DNA from: Rubripirellula amarantea
GTDB lineage: Bacteria; Planctomycetota; Planctomycetia; Pirellulales; Pirellulaceae
Assembly: GCF_007859865.1 (NCBI RefSeq)
Contig: NZ_SJPI01000001.1
Coordinates: 3,419,241-3,483,240, forward strand
Reading direction: 5' to 3'
Length of the DNA stretch: 64,000 bases
Within the stretch, counting starts at the first letter, position 1. Every line of letters starts with the position of its first letter. The position numbers were made by a program, and so were the translations under genes. Positions 45,032-52,321 of the stretch are shown in pieces. Below the pieces are notes generated by a model. That model saw nothing but the letters and a program-made list of their open reading frames with translations, made no database searches and had not been told where the DNA came from.

Positions 45032-45204
45032 CCTGCTTCCGCAACGCGCTGCGCCGCTGCGGCGACAATCGCTCGGCGGCATTCTTCGCTTGCCGACATC
45101 CAACCCGCGATCTCATCGCCGGTGCGTCCACATCCTACGCATACGCTCAGTTCACTGAGCACGCACTTTTCGATGCACGGGGATTTTACGTTGGGTTCTT
45201 GCAT
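44980..45204 (-). CDS. DUF1289 family small Cys protein
   Basis: Small protein of 74 residues of the DUF1289 family. It has the family's Cys spacing, SPCIEKCVLSELSVCVGCGRTGDEIAGW, which probably binds a metal or iron-sulfur cluster. The function of the family is not known. The start ATG at 45204 was chosen because the conserved part begins nine residues later; the longer frame from 45303 adds unrelated sequence. The 3' end overlaps the last 52 bases of the convergent sulfatase gene. Confidence 0.85.
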   Translation of the reverse strand: MQEPNVKSPCIEKCVLSELSVCVGCGRTGDEIAGWMSASEECRRAIVAAAAQRVAEAGQSSVTTSLSEKPRRQA

Positions 45205-45342
45205 AAGAATTTGTTCAGGGGATGTCGCGTCATCGTAGATGCGTGTCAATAACAGGCCCAGTCGCCGCACGCCGGCAAATCTGGCAAGTGGCAAATTTGG
45301 CAAGTGGCGACCCGGGCTAGAACGTTTTCTTCTTGAAGGGCG

Positions 45343-46227
45343 TTATCGGTTCGAGACGCGATCACGTCTTTGGAATCGCAAAGCTCCTAGTATCAGGCTG
45401 CCAATAGCGATCACCGATAAAGTGGATGGCTCGGGCACGGCGGTGATCGTCAAATTGTCAAACGCAACGTATGTCGGTGTGTTGATTCCGAAATCCCCCG
45501 AGTCGCTAGATGCGAACGAAACGGCAACGGATCGTGCGTTGCGAATGCTCGTCAAATCAAACGTAGTCCAATCGCCAAGAATGTAGTCCTGGGAATTGTC
45601 TGCAAATGTAAAATCGGCCAGGTTTGCCGTCACGGATCCGATCGAATTGCCGCCGGCATTAAGCGAATCGAATCCCGTCAGCGTTATACGGAAGAAGTCG
45701 GCATCATTTCGCGATACACCGCCAAACCTCTTGGCGAATCCATCGCCATCTCGCATCGACAAGGCAGCGTACGTCGTGTTGGCGACGTCGACTGACAATA
45801 ATTCGGAACCGTTGGGTAGATTAAAAAATGCTCCGCTTCCAAAAGCAACGGCGTAGGTACCGCCGGCTTGGACATTGCCGTTTCCGCTGGATCCACCGCC
45901 AGGGTATGCCGCGTATTGGTTGTTGAGTCCTGGACTCGAGCTATTGATAACGTTGCTGTAACTCCACCCGCTCCAGAAGTCGAAGGATGGAAGGTAATCG
46001 CCATTGTAGCTGTTGCTAAATCGCACTCCTTTGCTGTTCCAGCCTGTTGAGTTGGTGCTGCCGGAGCCATCGTTACCGTTGTAGTACGATCCGCCACCAT
46101 CTGGACTTGATCCCGTGAAGGCACCAAGTTCTTCAAAGTCGACCACCACTGCAGCCATCGAATAGCGAGGCATGGCGATCGTGGCTGACAAACTAATTAG
46201 GGTCACAGCAATCAGTGAAAGTTTCAT
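45343..46227 (-). CDS. DUF4465 protein with PEP-CTERM sorting signal
   Basis: Exported protein of 294 residues. A signal peptide (about 1-25, ending YSMAA) is followed by a beta-rich domain of the DUF4465 type: VVDFEELGAFTG, the Gly/Ser/Asn/Tyr-rich part with DFWSGWSYSN, AAYPGGGSSGNG, YAVAFGSGAFF and the middle part with FFRITLTGFDS and WTTFDLTSIRNARSVAVSFASSDSG. The C-terminus has the PEP-CTERM signal: VPEPST, a hydrophobic segment and RFQRRDR, so it should be anchored by an exosortase system. As I recall, DUF4465 is the domain of the cobamide-binding BtuH lipoproteins of Bacteroidota, which fits the cobalamin riboswitch found upstream in this unit. It follows the DUF1559 gene with 114 bases between them. 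Confidence 0.85.
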   Translation of the reverse strand: MKLSLIAVTLISLSATIAMPRYSMAAVVVDFEELGAFTGSSPDGGGSYYNGNDGSGSTNSTGWNSKGVRFSNSYNGDYLPSFDFWSGWSYSNVINSSSPGLNNQYAAYPGGGSSGNGNVQAGGTYAVAFGSGAFFNLPNGSELLSVDVANTTYAALSMRDGDGFAKRFGGVSRNDADFFRITLTGFDSLNAGGNSIGSVTANLADFTFADNSQDYILGDWTTFDLTSIRNARSVAVSFASSDSGDFGINTPTYVAFDNLTITAVPEPSTLSVIAIGSLILGALRFQRRDRVSNR

Positions 46228-46264
46228 GGAACGTTGTTCTTCTATGTGAGGAGGAATTGGGTCT

Positions 46265-46280
46265 AACCCTCGCAAGGGTT
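46265..46280 (-). repeat. Short hairpin before the DUF4465 gene
   Basis: A six-base perfect inverted repeat, aaccct with agggtt around cgca, lies 37 bases before the DUF4465 start. With the larger inverted repeat just upstream it makes the intercistronic mRNA structured. Confidence 0.6.
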
Positions 46281-46285
46281 CTCGG

Positions 46286-46344
46286 TAGTGACCGAGGCCA
46301 CGAGTCTCATGAAAGTTGGTCGAGACGCGTGGCCTCGTTCACTA
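46286..46344 (-). repeat. Long inverted repeat between DUF1559 and DUF4465 genes
   Basis: Arms 46286-46308 and 46322-46344 (23 bases each) pair with only two mismatches and a 13-base loop. The downstream arm (on the plus strand) contains the stop codon of the DUF1559 gene. There is no T tract, so it is not a classical terminator; it could protect the upstream mRNA, cause partial termination, or mark processing. Confidence 0.8.
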
Positions 46345-47160
46345 CGGTGCGTATTGCGCGGTCTCCCCTTTTGCGATCGTGATCAGTTTTCCGAGCAAAG
46401 ACTTGTCAATCGATTCGGTCATGAACAATGTTCGGCCGTCTATGAACAGGACCATCGCACCACCAGGGTGCAGACTGCGGATCTCGTTGTCGCCAACCCA
46501 CGCTTCGTGATCGTTGATTCCCCATGCTTGCACGAACACATTGCGACCGTTGATCCATTCGCTATCGGGGCCGCCCACGTCTTCGGCAACGGCCAGCGTG
46601 TTGGTGAGGCCATCGCGGATTGCGCGAAACGAAATTATTTTGTCGTAAAGAAAGCAGCCGTCGCTTGGATCGGTATCGACGATACGTTCACCGTAGAGAC
46701 CGCCGTAGTCCGTTTGCCCACGAATCAGGTTTCGGTCGGGCGCCGTCGGGCACTCATACATAGCTACGCGAGTTTGGGCTGCGACTCGATTTCGTTCGGA
46801 ATCAAACGGTAGCGAAAAGTCGATGGAATCATGAAGAGATTGTTGTTCAATGAAAGGCAGTAGGAACGCGGACCAAGCGAATTGACGATGTGTTGGCGGG
46901 GCCATGAATCCTCGCCATTCGATGCACCCAGTGGGCAGGGATCGGTGTGCGTTGTGATACGCGTGAAGGGCCAACCCAATTTGTTTGAGGTGGTTCTTGC
47001 ACGTGGTCTTTCGTGCTGCCTCGCGCGTCGCCTGGACTGCGGGCAAAAGCATCGCCACCAAAATGCCAATGATGGCGATGGAAACCAACAATTCGATCAG
47101 GGTGAAGCCCCGGGAACGGTGGCATTTTCGGACGAACGGGTGCGCGGGCAGGGATGACAT
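46342..47160 (-). CDS. DUF1559 pseudopilin-like protein (H-X9-DG type)
   Basis: Protein of 272 residues with a type IV prepilin-like N-terminus: a short basic leader, then RGFTLIELLVSIAIIGILVAMLLPAVQ, with cleavage after Gly and methylation expected at Phe. The DUF1559 part follows (REAARKTTCKNHLKQIGLALHAYHNAH, FSWSAFLLPFIEQQ-like segment QFAWSAFLLPFIEQQ). Near the C-terminus is the H-X9-DG motif (LHPGGAMVLFIDGRTL). Such proteins are very numerous in planctomycetes and are thought to be exported by a type II secretion-like machine to the cell surface. The gene stands 234 bases after a cobalamin riboswitch, so its expression should fall when B12 is plentiful; the DUF4465 gene comes next on the same strand. 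Confidence 0.9.
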   Translation of the reverse strand: MSSLPAHPFVRKCHRSRGFTLIELLVSIAIIGILVAMLLPAVQATREAARKTTCKNHLKQIGLALHAYHNAHRSLPTGCIEWRGFMAPPTHRQFAWSAFLLPFIEQQSLHDSIDFSLPFDSERNRVAAQTRVAMYECPTAPDRNLIRGQTDYGGLYGERIVDTDPSDGCFLYDKIISFRAIRDGLTNTLAVAEDVGGPDSEWINGRNVFVQAWGINDHEAWVGDNEIRSLHPGGAMVLFIDGRTLFMTESIDKSLLGKLITIAKGETAQYAP

Positions 47161-47393
47161 GGCGAGTGCAGTTGTCGCACCCGCCGCGATCGTGTTGGCA
47201 GACCGGTAGCCCAAATCACTGTCGAATCAACAGCGACTCAATCAAACAGGTGTGCTTTGCGAACGAAGACGAACGACAACTGATGGGGAGGGATGCTTTT
47301 GGCAAATCGATTCAAGCCAAGGGGGCAAAAACCCGGCAATGGATTTCAATCGCAACGATTGCCCCAATCCAAGAGGGCACGACATCGTCTTGT

Positions 47394-47618
47394 TCAAGGT
47401 AGGTCTTCTGACTCGCTACCTTTTCCGATCGCTCGCAGCCTTCTCGTTCGCCACCGAGGTAATTCCACGGCGGAAAACAATGACTCTTCGTAAGAAGGAG
47501 CGACGGATGCAATTGCGTTAGCAATCGCGGGCAGCATACAGCGGCTGGACCGTCCCGGAATTTCACCGGAGTTCCCTGTTAAATCGTTTGCCAGAACGCA
47601 AACGAGATCACCTTGAAC
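47394..47618 (-). ncRNA. Cobalamin (B12) riboswitch
   Basis: On the minus strand the sequence matches the cobalamin riboswitch core. Reading 5' to 3': an opening aaggt (about 47616-47612), a hairpin cgtttgc/gcaaacg (about 47604-47584), then acagggaactccggtgaaat and tccgggacgg with gccgctgta, which is the GGGAA...CGGTG...TCCGGG...CTGTA core; further on gtcattg and gagaaggc stand for the GCCACTG and GGGAAGGC boxes; and the 3' end is gcgagtcagaagacctacc (47417-47399), matching GCGAGCCAGGAGACCTGCC. P1 can form between aaggt and acctacctt. About 234 bases separate it from the DUF1559 start; a possible stem gcaat/attgc followed by gggttttt lies in that stretch and could be the expression platform. 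Confidence 0.93.
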
Positions 47619-47958
47619 GTCGAGAAGCATAGCAGCGACGAACCACTCGTCAAGCCGCAATCGTGACCGTGTCTGGGTTTCACTGTCCTCAGGTTCATCC
47701 CACCGCCCGGCGACTTAATTCCGCCGACCCAGCGACCATTCAATCGCTTTTGAATTGCGGTTTTTCGCTTCCTAATACTTGCCGTTCGCACGCCAGCGCA
47801 CGTGCTTGGCTTCGTTCTTTACTGAACTCCATAGCGTAGGATCGGCGACCTAGCACCTGAACGTTTTTGCATCCAACCGTTTTGCCATCGAGCGTCTCTT
47901 GCATCATACGTCGATTGCATCGAGACGCTTAAGCATGCTGAACCAAGTTCAAACGCTT
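47619..47958. other. Intergenic region upstream of the riboswitch
   Basis: This stretch of about 340 bases separates the stop of the PQQ-like gene from the riboswitch and should hold the promoter of the riboswitch transcript. An eight-base inverted repeat (agcgtctc at 47891-47898 with gagacgct at 47922-47929) with a long loop lies near the end of the PQQ-like gene and may help end that transcript. I see no gene here. Confidence 0.55.
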
Positions 47959-49212
47959 TCAATCTTGCAAATCAATGCAAGCCGCTTCTTCGGTGCTGCG
48001 GACGTAGAGCCGCCCATTGCTGAAGGCTGGCGTGGACCAACACTTGCCTCGCACGACATCCGCTCTCGCAAGTTCGACGTATTCATCCGGGCGGGCCGAG
48101 ACGATGACGACTTCTCCGGCATCCGAAAGAGCAACGATTTTGTTTCCGACTTGGATGCAGTTCCCAGGTCCAAATCCGCCCTTCTTCCATTTGATTTCAC
48201 CCGTTGCCAAGTTGACGCACTGAAGCGGAGCTCGGCCGTACTTCTTGAATTCGAAAATTCCGTACAAGTGTCCATCGTGAACAACAGGCGTGCTCCAGTG
48301 GTTCATTAATTCATTCGCTTTAAACCAAAGTTCGGTTGCTTCTGCTTTTTCCGTTACCTTGAAGAGACCGGCGCCGACGCCATAGCCGGCTGAGCAATAG
48401 ACCCGGTCACCCTCAACTACAGGGGAAGCCGCGGTCGATGTGCTAAACGGAAACTTCGCTCGCCAAATCTCTTCGCCTGATTGAACGTCCACTGCCACCA
48501 ACCCCGACGTTACGAAGAAAACGATCTGCTTTCGATCGTTAATTTCAGCCAAGCAAGGAGTCGCGTGAGTGATTGTTTCGTCGCCGGATTTCCAAAGAAC
48601 TTGCCCATCGTCTTTGTTGAATGCCAAGAACGATTGGCCAGCTCCACCGCCACCGACGATCACGGAGTTCCCATCGACGATCGGGCTCGATGCGTTTCGC
48701 CAAGGAATGTTGCGACCTTCGAACTCAGCCTCGATGTCACGTTTCCAAAGCGATTGGCCCGTTTCGGCATCAAGGCAGTGCAATGTCATGAACGCGTCGT
48801 ATGCGAAGACGCGATCGCCGGAAATGGTGGGTGTCCCGCGAGGTCCATCACCGCCTCGGTTGTCCGGTGCACCGGCATCACCACCGCCGCGTCCGTACTT
48901 GATCGAACCAAGTTGAGCTTCCCAAAGTTTCTTGCCGGTGTTGGCGTCCAACGCCAAGCAGACCTCGTGTTCTTGTTCCCCCACAAGCGTGATCGCGCGG
49001 CCATCGGCAACCGCAAACGAGCTGAACCCAAGTGGCGTCGGAGCTTTCCACAGCACCTTGGGGCCTGAACTACCCCATGGCTTATCGCTAATACTGGCCG
49101 TCGAAACGCCATCGCCCGCGGGGCCGCGATATTGGGGCCATGGTTCGGCAGTGACACGATGCGACGAAGCTAGGATGAAGGCAGCGAAAGCCAGCAGAGC
49201 AATTAATTTCAT
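47959..49212 (-). CDS. Exported PQQ-like beta-propeller protein
   Basis: Exported protein of 417 residues made of a PQQ-type (quinoprotein dehydrogenase-like) beta-propeller. The signal peptide runs to about residue 23 (HRVTAEP). It starts with WPQYRGPAGDGVST, and the blade repeats are seen as VCLALDANTGKKLWEAQL, LHCLDAETGQSLWKRDI, FLAFNKDDGQVLWKSGD, LVAVDVQSGEEIWRAKF, LQCVNLATGEIKWKKGGFG. The catalytic residues of true PQQ dehydrogenases are not evident, so it is more likely a binding protein or a scaffold. Three closely spaced in-frame ATG codons lie upstream (49239, 49227, 49224); I chose 49212, which gives the best leader (MKLIALLAF). Confidence 0.88.
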   Translation of the reverse strand: MKLIALLAFAAFILASSHRVTAEPWPQYRGPAGDGVSTASISDKPWGSSGPKVLWKAPTPLGFSSFAVADGRAITLVGEQEHEVCLALDANTGKKLWEAQLGSIKYGRGGGDAGAPDNRGGDGPRGTPTISGDRVFAYDAFMTLHCLDAETGQSLWKRDIEAEFEGRNIPWRNASSPIVDGNSVIVGGGGAGQSFLAFNKDDGQVLWKSGDETITHATPCLAEINDRKQIVFFVTSGLVAVDVQSGEEIWRAKFPFSTSTAASPVVEGDRVYCSAGYGVGAGLFKVTEKAEATELWFKANELMNHWSTPVVHDGHLYGIFEFKKYGRAPLQCVNLATGEIKWKKGGFGPGNCIQVGNKIVALSDAGEVVIVSARPDEYVELARADVVRGKCWSTPAFSNGRLYVRSTEEAACIDLQD

Positions 49213-49385
49213 GGCGGGATTCATCATGGCGGGATTCATGGGGGAAGGTAGGGATAGTTTGGCCGATGGCGAAAACCGATAGCCAGGTAGAAGTCATTGA
49301 AGAGCAATCCATGCCCGATTGCAACGGCTAGCCCAGCGGTCAAACTGTTAGGAAATCGACGAGCCGCCTTCGCATTGAGTCAGAC

Positions 49386-50591
49386 ATGATGATTCGTAAC
49401 CTTTTTCTCTTTCTCAGTTTGTTCCTCTGTGGCGAGTCTTTCGTATTGGCGCAAGCTGTGGATGGCGATTCCCAAGCGAAGCCGCTAATCCTTGCCCACT
49501 ACATGCCTTGGTTTAGTGCCAGCCCTCGAGCGGATGATTCTGGCGAGATGTCGTGGGGATGGCACTGGACGATGAACCATTTCGATCCCGATCAAGTGAA
49601 GGGAGATCGACGCCAAATTGCTTCGCACTTTTATCCCGTGATTGGACCCTACGATTCGGCTGATCCCGCGGTGCTTGAATACCATTTGTTGCTAATGAAG
49701 ACCGCTGGCATCGATGGAGTGATTGTTGATTGGTACGGACTCGAAGCCTTCAACGATTATCCCATGTTGCACAGGAACACTCAATTGCTTTTCGAAGCCG
49801 TTTCCAAACGGGGCATGAAGTTTGCGATTTGTTACGAGGACCAGACCATTCCGATCATGGTCAGGGCAGGACGTCTTAATGAATCCGATCAGGTGTCGCA
49901 CGCAATCAACGAGATCAACCAGATGCAGACCATGTGGTTTGATCATCCCTGTTACGTGCGAGTTGATGGCAAGCCCGTTTTGTTATCGTTCGGCGATTCG
50001 GGGTTGACCAACGATGGCTGGAAGGAATGCTTAGCGGGCCTGAAACATTCTGTTGCTTACTTCAGCGAACACACACGTCGTGACGGCGCGATGGGTGCTT
50101 ACGATTGGCCCGTTCCGTCCATGGGATTTAAAGCAAGCGATCGGTTCGAGACACTTGCCAAGTCTTGGGAATACGCGATTCCCGTTGCGTTTCCGCGGTT
50201 CGTCGATTGTTACGCCGAAGGAAACGCGGGTGATGGCTACCAACACATCGACGACTGGGGAGGCGAAACGTTCAAGCGGACATTGGTGACCGCCAGCAAG
50301 TTTAACGCTCCGATGATTCAACTTGCTACGTGGAACGATTGGGGCGAGGGAACGCAGATTGAACCAAGTCGCGAACATGGATTCCGCGATCTAGAGATGA
50401 TTCAAATGTTTCGGCGTCGTTACGTGGATAAGAAGTTTGCCGCAAAAGCAGACGACTTGCAGTTGCCACTTGAGCTTTGGAAACAGCGTCAAGATGCGGC
50501 CGCCGATGATGGTCGGCTCACCGAGGTTGCGGACCTGATTGCCGACGGTGAATTTGCCAGAGCCCGTAAACGATTGGAGTCACGTCGTTGA
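49386..50591 (+). CDS. GH99/GH71-like glycoside hydrolase
   Basis: Exported protein of 401 residues with signal peptide (about 1-22) and a TIM-barrel like those of families 99 and 71: PLILAHYMPWFSA near the start, WHWTMNHFDPDQ, IASHFYPVIGPYDSADPAVLEYHLLLMKTAGIDGVIVDWYG, FAICYEDQT, and WNDWGEGTQIEPSREHGF near the C-terminus. GH99 enzymes are endo-alpha-mannosidases/mannanases, but planctomycetes hold many GH99-like proteins of unknown substrate, so I name only the fold. A short helical tail follows. The next gene starts within its stop codon. Confidence 0.85.
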   Translation: MMIRNLFLFLSLFLCGESFVLAQAVDGDSQAKPLILAHYMPWFSASPRADDSGEMSWGWHWTMNHFDPDQVKGDRRQIASHFYPVIGPYDSADPAVLEYHLLLMKTAGIDGVIVDWYGLEAFNDYPMLHRNTQLLFEAVSKRGMKFAICYEDQTIPIMVRAGRLNESDQVSHAINEINQMQTMWFDHPCYVRVDGKPVLLSFGDSGLTNDGWKECLAGLKHSVAYFSEHTRRDGAMGAYDWPVPSMGFKASDRFETLAKSWEYAIPVAFPRFVDCYAEGNAGDGYQHIDDWGGETFKRTLVTASKFNAPMIQLATWNDWGEGTQIEPSREHGFRDLEMIQMFRRRYVDKKFAAKADDLQLPLELWKQRQDAAADDGRLTEVADLIADGEFARARKRLESRR

Positions 50592-51076
50592 ACGATTTGT
50601 TGCCGAAAGATTTGTATTTCGCGTACGGATCCAACTTGAACGTGCCCGAATTTAGAAGTTGGTGTCAGCGTAACGGTTTTCTGAATGCGTTCATTGAACC
50701 GATCGTGGTGGCTCGCTTGTCAGGTTACGCTCTTTCGTTCTCACATTACAGCCGCGCCAGAAACGGAGGCGCGTTGAATGTTGTGCCATCGGAAAACGAA
50801 TATGTAGACGGCGTCGTGTTTCAAGTTCCCGGACCGGAAGGATGGGCGGCGCTGGATGCCAAAGAGGGCTTTCCCAAACGCTACCAGAAAGAATCGCTTT
50901 CGCTGAAAACTGATGACGGGAAAGACCTCTTAGCGTGGGTCTACGTGGTGAAGGAACCCAAGTGCGATCACTATCCACCGCACAGCGATTATGTTCGCGT
51001 CGTGCAGGACGGTTGTCGAACGTTCAAAATGTGTGAGAAGCGATTGTTGAAGGCTGCTAGATTGACGTCGCCTTGA
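50588..51076 (+). CDS. Gamma-glutamylcyclotransferase-like protein
   Basis: Cytoplasmic protein of 162 residues with the GGCT/AIG2-like fold. The first strand carries the substrate loop LYFAYGSNLN; the middle part has VVFQVPGPEGWAALDAKEG, with the likely catalytic Glu in DAKEG, and a strand AWVYVVKEPK. Members cyclise gamma-glutamyl groups, for example in glutathione breakdown. The TTG start at 50588 overlaps the stop of the preceding gene (TTGA), so translation is probably coupled to it. Confidence 0.82.
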   Translation: MNDLLPKDLYFAYGSNLNVPEFRSWCQRNGFLNAFIEPIVVARLSGYALSFSHYSRARNGGALNVVPSENEYVDGVVFQVPGPEGWAALDAKEGFPKRYQKESLSLKTDDGKDLLAWVYVVKEPKCDHYPPHSDYVRVVQDGCRTFKMCEKRLLKAARLTSP

Positions 51077-51093
51077 CTGGCAAGGCGTGGGGT

Positions 51094-51735
51094 CTAGATC
51101 GCTCGCCCAACTTGTGAAAGATGGCTGACGTAGCAAGTGTTTTCCAGATTCTTGGGCAGGGACCCATGAGGATCGAAGGCGATGACTTGCATGCCCGCGC
51201 TATGGGCCGCTTCGATTCCAAAGACGCTGTCTTCGACGACAAGGCAATCGGCTGGAGCCACTTGCAGTGCTTCCGCAGCAGCAAGAAATAACTTGGGGTC
51301 TGGTTTCCAAGCATCGACATCATAAGCGCTAAAGATCCGGTCATCGCTGCAATGGGCGATCAAGCCTGTGGTTTCCAAGCAGATGCGGATTTTCTGGCGG
51401 GGAGCGTTCGATGCGACGCAGAATGGCAATGATAACGATCCCAGTAATTCCATCGCTCCATCGACAGGTTGCAGACGCTCGGCCAGAACCTCGAATTGAC
51501 GACGTCGGAAATTGGGAAGGAAATCAAGAGGCAAAGGAGTGTTGAGTGTCGCTTCCAATTCCGCCAACACCACCTTCAGGTCGTTGCCCGCAAAACGCAC
51601 CATTGCTTCGTCGTGCGTCATGCGAATCCCAAGCGGCGTCACGCCTTCGAGAAGCAGTTCCATGCTGATGGTTTCGCTGTCGACGAGAGTTCCATCGCAG
51701 TCAAAGATCACCGCTTGAACAGGTTGTCGAATCAT
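51094..51735 (-). CDS. HAD-superfamily phosphatase (beta-phosphoglucomutase-like)
   Basis: Hydrolase of 213 residues. Motif I is VIFDCDGTLVDSE (nucleophile Asp and acid/base Asp), motif II is CVASNAPRQKI with the Ser/Asn, motif III includes the Lys of DAWKPDPKLF, and motif IV is CLVVEDSVFGIEAAHSAGM. This is subfamily IA with a helical cap, similar to beta-phosphoglucomutase and small phosphosugar phosphatases. The ATG at 51735 starts it; an in-frame extension to 51837 is not needed. The substrate cannot be read from the sequence. Confidence 0.9.
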   Translation of the reverse strand: MIRQPVQAVIFDCDGTLVDSETISMELLLEGVTPLGIRMTHDEAMVRFAGNDLKVVLAELEATLNTPLPLDFLPNFRRRQFEVLAERLQPVDGAMELLGSLSLPFCVASNAPRQKIRICLETTGLIAHCSDDRIFSAYDVDAWKPDPKLFLAAAEALQVAPADCLVVEDSVFGIEAAHSAGMQVIAFDPHGSLPKNLENTCYVSHLSQVGRAI

Positions 51736-52321
51736 GGAATTAGGAAACGGGTAAAAGGATCGGAGCGGACAATTGGACTGAAAACGTAGACAAACTAAGC
51801 CATCGAGCAAGCCGGTGACCCCTGGCAACCCCTGCAAACGACTTTAAGGGGGTGCTTTGCCTACTTAAGCTTCGTGAAACTGAATTCTTCCTATGCGTTG
51901 ACTCGGGGTCGGGCTATAGTTCGTCATACCCGCGGTGGAAGCCGTCGGGTAAGAACTCGCCGGAAAGAAGCAAGTGACGTGATTTTGTTGATCATGTTAT
52001 CCGGTAAAGATGTCTTCGAAGATTCCTGGTGAATCCCAAACGACAACTGAGTTCATGCGTTTGTTAACTTTGGCGGAGTTCTTTGCTCTGCTCACGATCC
52101 ACCACCGGCATGGGAGCCAGTGGCAACCATTTTGAGCCACCCTTACTCAAAACAAAGATCGACCGTGTCGGGAGACTATTTTCAGTCGCCTCGCCACAAA
52201 CACTTCGGAACCTTCTTGTTTGGCCGAAGTCTCCGCAGATCCACCGGGATCTCGGACCCTATTTGGCATCCGCACGTCTAGAAGTGACATCGCATCTCGT
52301 GGTACAGCTTTTAGTGACACC
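51736..52321. other. Long region between the HAD and DEAD-box genes
   Basis: About 586 bases without a convincing gene separate the divergent HAD and helicase starts. Part of it may be the 5' leader of the helicase, since the helicase frame is open from 52220 without an ATG. Cold-shock DEAD-box genes of other bacteria have long leaders, but I see no known regulatory RNA here. Confidence 0.45.

Noticed and set aside
51899-51920. Possible sigma-70 promoter ttgact ... tatagt upstream of the DEAD-box gene
   Set aside because: The two boxes are only about ten bases apart instead of 16-18.
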